Source: Bradyrhizobium guangxiense (GTDB lineage: Bacteria > Pseudomonadota > Alphaproteobacteria > Rhizobiales > Xanthobacteraceae). From it: DNA of 64,000 nucleotides. Below the pieces are notes generated by a model. The model was given only the letters and a program-made list of their open reading frames with translations. It made no database searches and was not told where the DNA came from. Location: positions 526,501 through 590,500 of the forward strand of contig NZ_CP022219.1 of NCBI RefSeq assembly GCF_004114915.1. The letters run 5' to 3'. A program made the translations under genes and the position numbers. Every line of letters begins with the position of its first letter. The stretch's first letter is position 1. Positions 43,101 through 50,700 of the stretch are shown here, piece by piece.

Positions 43101-43575
43101 TCGAGGAGGAGACGCAGCCATGGTCGTCGCCGGCGACGACGAGCACGCCGCCATGCGGCGAGGAGCCGTAGGCATTGCCATGCTTGAGCGCATCGCCGGA
43201 GCGGTCGATGCCGGGGCCTTTGCCGTACCAGAGCCCGAACACGCCATCGACCTGTCGGTCGTCTTGCGTCTCGACCTGCTGCGAGCCGAGCACCGCGGTC
43301 GCCGCGAGGTCCTCGTTGACGGCCGGCAGAAACTCGATGCGGTCCCGCTTCAGCCGTTCCTGGATGCGCCAGAGCTCGAGATCGATGCCGCCGAGCGGCG
43401 AGCCCCGGTAGCCGGAGATGAAGCCGGCGGTGTGGAGGCCGGCTGCACGGTCGCGCCTGATCTGATCGAGCGCGATGCGGACGATGGCCTGCGTTCCCGT
43501 GAGGAAGACGCGGCCCTCTTCGCGCTCGTAGCGGTCGGAAAGTTCATAAACGTCGAGCGACGGAATGGCGTCCAT
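40126..43575 (-). CDS. Indolepyruvate ferredoxin oxidoreductase family, fused single-chain
   Basis: A 1149-residue protein combining the parts of IorA and IorB. The N-terminal region is a ThDP-pyrimidine-type domain (VFLTGTQAIVRIALDQIRRD). The cysteine segments are CSGCPHN (about 440) and CEGCGDCSVESNC with downstream CNKDFSC and CPSF. A gamma-subunit-like domain follows (LLVTGVGGTGVITVGALIGMAAHLERRGVSVLDFTGFAQK). The enzyme class oxidatively decarboxylates arylpyruvates from aromatic amino acid transamination to aryl-acetyl-CoA, or works on branched 2-oxo acids, using ferredoxin. The first ATG of the family N-terminus is at 43575. The divergent Lrp gene probably regulates it. Confidence 0.9.
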   Translation of the reverse strand: MDAIPSLDVYELSDRYEREEGRVFLTGTQAIVRIALDQIRRDRAAGLHTAGFISGYRGSPLGGIDLELWRIQERLKRDRIEFLPAVNEDLAATAVLGSQQVETQDDRQVDGVFGLWYGKGPGIDRSGDALKHGNAYGSSPHGGVLVVAGDDHGCVSSSMPHQSDVAFMSWFMPTLHPADVGEYLAFGEYGYALSRFSGMWVGFKAISEIVESGASVALHPPRSFRTPDFIPPPGGLHYRWPDLPGPQIEERLEAKKHAVYAFAKANPIDRHIYDIPDATYGIVTTGKAHLDLMEALRLMGLDEAACRSIGIDVYKVGMVWPLALHDAMAFVKGKREILVVEEKRGIIESQFKEYFYDYPGAKPERMVGKHDETGARLISWIGELSPRALAGVLARRLDPMFPGLNLAARAAALMPEAARTINVSGATRTPYFCSGCPHNISTKVPEGSKALAGIGCHFMASWMDRETSSLIQMGGEGVNWAASSRFTGHKHVFQNLGEGTYYHSGSMAIRQAIAARANITYKILFNDAVAMPGGQPVDGPISVHAIAHSVRAEGVTRIALVSDDPAQFAPSDLPAGVTIHPREEMDAVQRELRTIPGVSVLIYQQTCATEKRRRRKRGQMPDPKRFATINDLVCEGCGDCSVESNCLSVEPKETPFGRKRQINLSACNKDFSCLNGFCPSFVTVEGATRRKKAASQIDAVDRAATLPLPSSISLDRPYDLLVTGVGGTGVITVGALIGMAAHLERRGVSVLDFTGFAQKFGPVLSYIRLAPDPEALHQVRIDQGAADALIGCDLVVSSSPKASGTYRRGTRAAVNTAEMPTGDVVRFRDADLASAARLRAIGQVIGEHNLGTINANALAERLLGDTVYANIIMLGFAWQRGLVPISLAALLRAIELNGVAVERNKQAFAWGRIAASDPDFLPKASDMPEVETLDQIIDRCADFLTAYQDSSYAARYRATVARVRHAEAALNSEALTETVARALFKLMAYKDEYEVARLHMQSGFLDELKREFEDGFTVQYHLAPPFLPSRRDARGRPRKRAFGQWIQMPLAMLARLKRLRGTPFDPFGYASERRAERELIAWYEALIERMLGELDTARVPDLVAIAKAPMEIRGYGPVKDTAIVTTKAEVGRLLDQLRARTPVGMRATG

Positions 43576-43728
43576 GGCGGACCTCGCGCGGCACCCTGTC
43601 CTGTGATGGAAGGTTATGCCTGCGAGGCTGGTAGGTCTTACCTTTTTGTTCCTCATAGGTCACAAATCCGGTAGAATTTTGCGGAATGCGATCAAGTTTG
43701 GTAGAGGTTCCCGAGTTGGGAGGCTTCC

Positions 43729-44184
43729 ATGATTGAAGAGCAGGACACGCGAATACTCGCCCATCTTCAGAAGGATGGCCGCGCCACCAACCAGCAACTG
43801 GCCGACGAGGTCGGCATGTCCACCTCGGCCTGCTGGCGCCGGGTGCGGGCGCTGGAAGAGAGCGGCGTCATCCGCGGCTATGCAGCTCTGGTCGGGCGCG
43901 AGCAGGCGGGATTTACGATGTCGGCCATTCTCCACGTCTCGCTGGAACGGCATGACGCGAAATTCGTCGACGAGTTCGTCGCGCGGGTGACCAGGCGACG
44001 CGAGGTGCTCGAGTGCTTTGCGACCACGGGCGATGCCGATTATCATCTGCGCGTCGTCGTGCAGGACATGGCGGCCTACAACCGCTTCCTCGACGAGTTC
44101 ATGTTCCGCATCCCCGGCATCCGCTATGTCCGCAGCAACGTGGTGCTGAAGGAGATCAAGACCAGCGTGGCCCTGCCGTTTTGA
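43729..44184 (+). CDS. Lrp/AsnC-family transcriptional regulator
   Basis: A 151-residue regulator with an N-terminal winged HTH (QDTRILAHLQKDGRATNQQLADEVGMSTSACWRRVRALEESGVIRGY) and a C-terminal RAM ligand-binding domain. Lrp proteins sense amino acids. It is divergent from the indolepyruvate oxidoreductase gene, the classic arrangement for a regulator and its catabolic target. The 153-bp spacer contains GGTAGGTCTTACC (43630-43642), a small imperfect dyad that could be a site. A repeat follows the stop. Confidence 0.9.
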   Translation: MIEEQDTRILAHLQKDGRATNQQLADEVGMSTSACWRRVRALEESGVIRGYAALVGREQAGFTMSAILHVSLERHDAKFVDEFVARVTRRREVLECFATTGDADYHLRVVVQDMAAYNRFLDEFMFRIPGIRYVRSNVVLKEIKTSVALPF

Positions 44185-44192
44185 TGAAGGTC

Positions 44193-44284
44193 CCGTGGGC
44201 AAAGGCGCTCTTGCGCCGTGCTCACGATCTCTCCCGGATCGAGAGAGGTGGTGGGCCCGCTTCGCTTTGCCCACCCCACGGCAC
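44193..44284. repeat. Repeat of the 'gtgggcaaaggcgc' family, copy 2
   Basis: Starts CGTGGGCAAAGGCGC and ends CGCTTTGCCCACCCCACG, complementary to the start, with GATCTCTCCCGGATCGAGAG in the middle. Same family as 38504-38628, and between convergent genes. Confidence 0.7.
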
Positions 44285-44299
44285 CTTGCAACGGGGCTG

Positions 44300-45085
44300 T
44301 CACCGCCCCTCCCGCACGAACCTGTTGCGCAGCGTGCCGACGCCCGTGATCTCGATCTCCACGACATCGCCGTGCTTGATATCGGGTGAGGCGCCATCCG
44401 TGCCCATCCAGATCACGTCGCCGGGCCACAGCGTGAAATATTTGGTCAGCTCGACCAGGAACGGCACCACGCCGAAGATCATGTCGTTCGTGTGAAAGCG
44501 GTTGGTCTCCCTGCCGTTGACGCGAACGACCGTTTCCATTGTGTCGAGATCAGCCTCGGTCTCGATCCAGGGGCCCATCGGCTTGAACGTGTCGGCGTTC
44601 TTCGAGCGCCACAGGCTGCGGTCGGCCTTCTGCCAGCTTCGCTCGCTGACGTCGTTGCCGATGGTGTAGCCGAGCACGCACTCCATCGCATTCTGCTCGG
44701 TGAGGTGCTTCACCTTCTTGCCGATGACGACGACGAGCTCGCCCTCGTAATGAATCTTGTCCGTCGCAAAGGAGGGGATGATGACGTCCTCGTCATGCGC
44801 GATCAGCGCATTCTGGGCGCGGTAGCCGATCTCGGGCCGGTCTGGCACGGCCGGCACTTCGCCGCGCTTGTCGGCGGCTTCCTTCAGGTGCTTGAGATAG
44901 TTCAAGCCGACGCAATAGAAGGTGCGGGGGATCAGCGGCAGTTCGATCTTCACCTGCGCCAGCGGATGCGTGCGCGAGGTGCGCTGCCATTCGCCGAAGG
45001 GATCGCCCTCGACTGCGATGACCCTATCGCCCTCGATGATCCCCCACGAGGTCTTGCCTGTCTCGGTAAATTTCAGCCAGCGCAT
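44300..45085 (-). CDS. Fumarylacetoacetate hydrolase-family protein
   Basis: A 261-residue FAH-fold enzyme. Metal ligand Glu residues lie in HYEGELVVVIGKKVK; GYTIGNDVSERSWQ and GPWIETEADLDT follow; the closing GDVIWMGTDGASPDIKHGDVVEIEITGVG is typical. FAH-family enzymes hydrolyse or decarboxylate acylpyruvates, 2-oxo-hept-3-ene-dioates and similar ring cleavage products. The C-terminal domain of these single-domain members is sufficient. It is the third gene of a minus-strand operon with a flavin monooxygenase and an Ldh dehydrogenase, so it probably processes a product of the pathway. Confidence 0.88.
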   Translation of the reverse strand: MRWLKFTETGKTSWGIIEGDRVIAVEGDPFGEWQRTSRTHPLAQVKIELPLIPRTFYCVGLNYLKHLKEAADKRGEVPAVPDRPEIGYRAQNALIAHDEDVIIPSFATDKIHYEGELVVVIGKKVKHLTEQNAMECVLGYTIGNDVSERSWQKADRSLWRSKNADTFKPMGPWIETEADLDTMETVVRVNGRETNRFHTNDMIFGVVPFLVELTKYFTLWPGDVIWMGTDGASPDIKHGDVVEIEITGVGTLRNRFVREGR

Positions 45086-45100
45086 ATTCTATTCCCGCCA

Positions 45101-46468
45101 TCATTCCGCCGCATCGCGCGGCTGCACCTTCCAGTCGCCGGCTGCGGGCCGTCTCAGACCGAGGTTTTCGCGCAGCGTCTTGCCGCGATAGTCCCTCTGG
45201 AACAGGCCGCGGCGCTGCAGCTCCGGCACGACATGCCGGACGAAATCAGTGTAGGAGCCGGGGACGTAGGTTGCCGCGATGACAAATCCGTCGCAGCCGC
45301 GCTCGACGAACATTTCCTCCAACTTGTCCGCGATCTCCTTGGGACCGCCGACCATGGCGTCCTGGACCTGGCCGCGGCCGGAAAAGGTGACGAAGTCGCG
45401 GGCGCTCGGGTTGCTCTTGCCCGAAGTCTTCAGCACGCCGTCGCGGATGCCCAGAATGCCCTGCATGCTCTTCAACTCGTCCGTCGTCAGCGGCTCGTCG
45501 AGGTCCTTGGAGGCGAAGTCATAGTTGAGGGCTTCGGCAAGCAGCGACAGGGCGTCGATCTGGAGCGGCAGCTTGTTGATCAGCGCCATCTTGTCCTCGG
45601 CCTCGGCCTTGGTCGCGGCGCAGACCGGCGTCGTCAGATTGCAGAGGAACATCTGGTCGGGATCGCGGCCGGCTTTGGCGGCCTGATTGCGCACGGCCGC
45701 GTAGCCGTCCTTGGCAGCAGTGAGATTACGCGCAGCGGTGAAGATCACCTCGCCCCAGCGGCCGGCAAAGCGCTGGCCGCGGCCGGATGCACCGGCCTGG
45801 ATGATCACCGGATGGCCCTGTTGCGAGCGCGGCACGGTGAATGGCCCGCGCGACTTGAAGGCCGGCCCGTTGTGATCGAGCCGCTTCACCTTGGTGGGAT
45901 CGGCAAAGCGGCCGCTTGTCTTGTCCATGATGAGGGCGCCGTCCTCCCAGGTGTCCCAATGGCCGAGCACCACCTCCATGAACTCGTCGGCGCGGTCGTA
46001 GCGAGAGTCGTGTTCGGGATGCGAATCCCGGCCCATGTTGAGGGCCTCTCCGTCATTGAGCGAGGTAACGACGTTCCAGCCCGCGCGTCCGCCCGACATC
46101 AGATCGAGCGTCGCGAAGCGGCGGGCAACGTCGAACGGCTCGTAATAGGTGGTCGAGCAGGTCGCGCCGAGACCGAGCTTCTCGGTCACCATGCCCATCG
46201 TGGTCAGCACGATCAGCGGATCCATCTTCACGCAGCGGATGCCGTACTCGACGGTATGGGCGTGATCGTTGCCGTAGCGGTCCGGCATCGCCAGGCGGTC
46301 GTCGAAGAAGGCCATATGGAACTTGCCGGCTTCCAGGATTCCGGCGATCTCCTGATAGTAATCGGCGGACATTGAATCGTCGCGCGAGTCCGGATGCCGC
46401 CATGAGCTCGGCAGGTTGGTGCAGTTCTGGGCCTGAAGGAAGCCGACCAGGACCATCTGTCGCGTCAT
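45101..46468 (-). CDS. LLM-class flavin-dependent monooxygenase (NtaA/DszA type), second
   Basis: A 455-residue FMNH2-dependent monooxygenase. It shares SGGRAGWNVVTSLNDGEALNMG, SRYDRADEFMEV and FADPTKVKRLDHNGPAFKSRG with the enzyme at 26671-28050 but is clearly a separate subgroup. ATG at 46468 opens MTRQMVLVGFLQAQNCTN; five residues earlier there is another start. It lies 15 bp before the FAH gene and 21 bp after the Ldh gene, so all three are one operon. Substrate unknown; a separate flavin reductase is needed. Confidence 0.88.
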   Translation of the reverse strand: MTRQMVLVGFLQAQNCTNLPSSWRHPDSRDDSMSADYYQEIAGILEAGKFHMAFFDDRLAMPDRYGNDHAHTVEYGIRCVKMDPLIVLTTMGMVTEKLGLGATCSTTYYEPFDVARRFATLDLMSGGRAGWNVVTSLNDGEALNMGRDSHPEHDSRYDRADEFMEVVLGHWDTWEDGALIMDKTSGRFADPTKVKRLDHNGPAFKSRGPFTVPRSQQGHPVIIQAGASGRGQRFAGRWGEVIFTAARNLTAAKDGYAAVRNQAAKAGRDPDQMFLCNLTTPVCAATKAEAEDKMALINKLPLQIDALSLLAEALNYDFASKDLDEPLTTDELKSMQGILGIRDGVLKTSGKSNPSARDFVTFSGRGQVQDAMVGGPKEIADKLEEMFVERGCDGFVIAATYVPGSYTDFVRHVVPELQRRGLFQRDYRGKTLRENLGLRRPAAGDWKVQPRDAAE

Positions 46469-46489
46469 GCTGCTGCTCTCCACATTCCG

Positions 46490-47542
46490 TCAGGCCAGAT
46501 CGAGCACGGTGTCGAGCCGGTACTCGCGCGCCAGCGCGCGCAGTTTCTCCCAGGTGGCATCCTCGATCTCGATGCCGTCGCGCAGGCGCTGTTGCTCGCG
46601 CAGGCCCTCGATCTCGCCGGGATAGTAGACGCCTGTGCTGCCCTCGGAGGGCGGCGTCGATTTCAGATAGCGCGCGAACTCGGCGACCTCGCGCTTGAAC
46701 TCCTTCAGCGGCCGGAACGCGGCCACATTGAACACCGCCATGAAGCAGCCGTCATTGTGCCGCCCCGTCGGCTCGACGCCGAAGCCGAGACCGGTGAGCA
46801 GGCCGCACAGCACCTCAACCATGGCCGCAAGGCCGCTGCCCTTGTAGCCCTCGGTGCCGCCGAGCGGCAGCAGCGCGCCGCCCCTGCGATACTGCGTGGG
46901 ATCGGTGGTGTGCCGTCCCTCGGCGTCGATGATCCATCCCGTCGGAATCTCCTCGCCGCGCGCGACCGCGAGCTGGATCTTGCCGGCCGCGACCGCCGAG
47001 GTCGCCATGTCCAGGTAGAACGGCGCGTCGAGATCGGACGGCACGGCGATCGAGATCGGGTTGGTGCCGAGCCGCGCCTCCTTGCCGCCGAACGGCGCCA
47101 CGTGCTTCGGCGAGCGGCCCGAATCCGCCGTCGCGATCCCGATCATGCCCTCGCGCATCGCCATCAGGGGATAGGCGGCGAGGCGGCCGACATGGCTCTG
47201 GCGGAACACCGTGCACGCCGCGACGTTCGCCGTCCTTGCCTTCTCGATCGTCAGCGCCATCGCCTTGGCGTTGACGTGGAAACCAAAGCCCCAATGGCCG
47301 TCGATCACGGTCGTGGTCGGCGATTGCTGGACGATGGACCATTCGGCGCCCGGCACGATGTGGCCGGCCTTGATGCGGTCGATATAGGTGGGAACGGCAA
47401 TCACGCCGTGGGAATCGTGGCCGGCTAGATTGGCGTTGACGCAGCCGATCGCAACGGCGTCAGCCTCTTCCTCCGAGGCTCCGGCGGCGCGGAGCAGGGC
47501 GGCGCTGATGCGCGTGAGGCGATCGGCCTTGACGATCGGCAT
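46490..47542 (-). CDS. Ldh-family (malate/lactate dehydrogenase type 2) oxidoreductase
   Basis: A 350-residue NAD(P)-dependent oxidoreductase of the Ldh_2 family (YlbC/YiaK/ComC-like). It has GHDSHGVIAVPTYIDRI, the substrate-binding FRQSHVGRLAAYPL segment and the cofactor loop GTNPISIAVPSD. Known members use 2-hydroxyacids, delta-pyrroline-2-carboxylate or (S)-ureidoglycolate. ATG at 47542 gives the family N-terminus (MPIVKADRLTRISAALLRAAG). It is the first gene of the operon with the flavin monooxygenase and FAH-family genes. Confidence 0.88.
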   Translation of the reverse strand: MPIVKADRLTRISAALLRAAGASEEEADAVAIGCVNANLAGHDSHGVIAVPTYIDRIKAGHIVPGAEWSIVQQSPTTTVIDGHWGFGFHVNAKAMALTIEKARTANVAACTVFRQSHVGRLAAYPLMAMREGMIGIATADSGRSPKHVAPFGGKEARLGTNPISIAVPSDLDAPFYLDMATSAVAAGKIQLAVARGEEIPTGWIIDAEGRHTTDPTQYRRGGALLPLGGTEGYKGSGLAAMVEVLCGLLTGLGFGVEPTGRHNDGCFMAVFNVAAFRPLKEFKREVAEFARYLKSTPPSEGSTGVYYPGEIEGLREQQRLRDGIEIEDATWEKLRALAREYRLDTVLDLA

Positions 47543-47792
47543 GGCGTTCCCCTTGGCGTTCCCTCGGATTGGTGCCCTTAACGGGCTGCTCATTGGGTGC
47601 CATCGTCTCAAAGCGCAGCTGCGATATCAATCTCCCGTAAACCAATACAGGGCTGCAAATTCGTAACGAGAGCGCGCCTTTCGTCAAAGACTCGTGCCGC
47701 GCGGCGGTATTTTCGACAGTTTGGCGTCTCTTATTCGCAGCTCGTTCACTTTGATCGCGGGTTTGCACCGCGCAATAACGACCACTTAGGCG

Positions 47793-50700
47793 ATGGCCGT
47801 TCATAACGCCACCGGGAGAAATAGGCAGAAATGCCCGGGAGCTGAGATCGTGCCGACGACACTCGCGCGCACCTTTGCGGCGTTGAGCGCCATCAACGAG
47901 GCGATCCTCTATGCGAAATCGCCAGACGAGCTGTACCAGAAGGTCTGCGACGCCGGCTTTTCCAGCGGGGACTTCCTGGCCGTCGCCGTGTTCCTGGTCG
48001 AACCGGACGGACGCCGATTGCGATTCGCGGCCGGCTCCGGCGACGACATTCCGCGCCTGCGCACAATCCTGATCACGACGGAAGCCGGCACCCCCGAAGG
48101 ATCGGGTGTCGGGGGCGAGGCGTTTCGCGATCAGAAGCTGTGCATCAGCAACGACTATCTCAATGATCCGCGCTCCCTGGCTTGGCGCGAGGGTGCAGCC
48201 GCGGCTCATATTGGCGCGGCTGCGGCGCTGCCGTTGCTCTGCAACGGCAAGGGTGTCGGCGTGTTGTTGGTGACCCGTCGCGAGGCCAATTCGCTCAACG
48301 ACCAGATGGTCTCGCTGTTCGAGCGCATGTCGGCCAACATTTCCTATGCACTGGACAACTTTGCGCGCGAGGCTGCGCAGCAGACCAGCGAGCGCGCAAC
48401 GCGGCGGCTCAACCGCATGTTCGGCGCCCTCAGCGCCACCAACGAAGCCATCCTGCGCGCCAAGACCGAGCAGGAGCTGTACCAGCTCGTGTGCGACGCC
48501 TCGGTTCACGGCGGCAAATCGCTGGCGACCATCGTGCTGCTGCGCGAGCCGGATTCGCACTGGATGAAGCCTGTCGCGGCCACCGGGCAGAACCTCGAGC
48601 TCGTCACCCAGGCGCGCTATTCGGTCGACCCGGAAAATCCTTACGGCAAGGGCATCTCCGGCGAGGTGTTCCGGACGCAGAAAGCCGTCGTCGAGTCCGA
48701 TCTCGCCAGCCGTACCAGGGGCACGCCGTGGGAGCAGGCCAACGTCAATACCGGCGTGGCCGCCTGCGTGGTCGCGCCGCTGATCAAGCGCGGCGAAAGC
48801 GTCGGCGTGCTCCTGTTCTTCATCAGCCGCTCCTGGGCCAAGGACGAGGAGATCGTCGCGCTGCTGCTGCGCATGGCGGAGAACGTCTCGTTCGCGATCG
48901 CGAATTTCGACCGGGAGTCCGAGAAGGCCAGAATTGCGGCGGAGGAGGAGCGGCTGGCGCGCATGTATGCCGCGCTCAGCGCCACCAACGAGGCAATTCT
49001 GCGTGCCCGCTCGCGCACCGAGTTGTTCGACCTCGTCTGCGAGGCGACGGCCAAGGGCGCCAAATTCACCTCGGCCAACATCGCTCTGGTCGACCGCGAG
49101 GCCGAGCTGCTGCGCGTCGTCGCCTGTTACGGGCCGAACGCGAACGAGGTTCGCAACTTCAAATTCTCCATCTCCGAGCAGGTGCCGGAAGGTCGCGGAC
49201 TGACGGGCACCGCCTACCGCACGCGCCAGCCCGCCGTCAGCAACGACGTACTCGCGGACGACCGCATCGCGCCGTGGCACGCCAGCGCCCGCCGGAACGG
49301 CATCGTATCCTCTGCGGCCTTGCCGCTGTTCAGCGGCAACCGGGTCGAGGGCGTGTTCCTGTTCAACTCTCCGGAGCTCGGCACCTTCACGGATGAATTC
49401 GTCGAGCTGCTGAGCAAGCTCCAGGCCAACGTCGCCTTCGCGCTCGAAGGCTTCGATCGGGCCGATGAGAAGGCACTGGCGGACAAGCAGCGCGATCGCC
49501 TGAGCGGAATGTTCGAGGCGCTGAGCGCAACCAATGAAGCCATCATCCGCGCCAAGACGCGCGAGGAGTTGTTCGAAGCCGCCTGCCAGGCTGCCGTCCT
49601 CGGCGACGTGTTCGCCTCGGCCACGATTGGCCTCATCGACAAGGACAAGGAGCTCGTTCGCGTCGTCGCGGTGAAGGGGCGTCTGCAGGAGCGGATGGCC
49701 GAACGGACCTGCAATATCTCCGCCGGCCATCCCGAGGGCCAGGGCATCATCGGGACCTCGCTGCGGACCCGCCGGCCCAGCGTCATGAACGACTATCTGA
49801 ACGAACCGCGCTCGATGTACTGGCGGACGAAGGCGGGTGAGGATGGAACGCGGGCTGCCGCCAGCTTCCCGCTTCTCAGGGCAGGCCAGGAGCCGATCGG
49901 CATCTTGCTTTTCCTCGCGCCCGAAGAGAACACGTTCACGCCCGACCTGGTCGAGTTGCTCGGACGCCTCGCCGAGAACGTCTCCTTTGCTCTCGACAAT
50001 TTCGATCGCGCCGAGGAGAAGGCCCGCACCGAGGCGCAGAAGGAACGGCTGACGCGCATGTTCGCGGCCCTGAGCGCGACCAATGAGGCGATCATGCGGG
50101 CGAAGTCGCGCGCCGAGCTGTTCGACCTCGTGTGTCTCGCCGCCTCGAACGGCGCCAAGTTCACCTCGACCACGATCGCGCTGGCCAAGGCCGACAGCGA
50201 TCAGCTGGAGATCGTGGCGAGCGCAGGCCCGTCCGCGGACACCACGCGCAACGTCCGTCTGTCCATCGACCCCGAACGGCCCGAAGGGCGCGGAATGAGC
50301 GGCACGGCGTTCCGCACGCGCCAGCCCTGCATCAGCAACGACTATCTCAACGACCAGCGCGTGAGCGCCTTCCACGCCATCGTGCGCGGCGACGGCGCGC
50401 GCTCGGGCGCGGCGTTCCCGCTTGTCGTGCACGACCAGGCGGTCGGCGTCATGATCTACATGTCGACCGAACCGGCCACCTTCACGGCCGAGTTCGTCGA
50501 GCTGTTGCAGCGTCTTGCCGACAACGTGTCCTTTGCGATGGAGAATTTCGACCGCGCCGACGCCAAAAACCAGGCGGACGAGCGGATCGAGTACCTCGCC
50601 TCGCATGACAGCCTGACGGACCTTCCGAATCGCGAGACCTTCAACGGGCTCTTGCGCGAGGCGATCGACACGGCAGAGCGCCACGATCACCGCTTTGCGG

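Noticed and set aside
43630..43642. GGTAGGTCTTACC dyad in the Lrp spacer as a definite operator
   Set aside because: Short arms (GGTA/TACC) and no second copy in the spacer; mentioned only in the Lrp entry.
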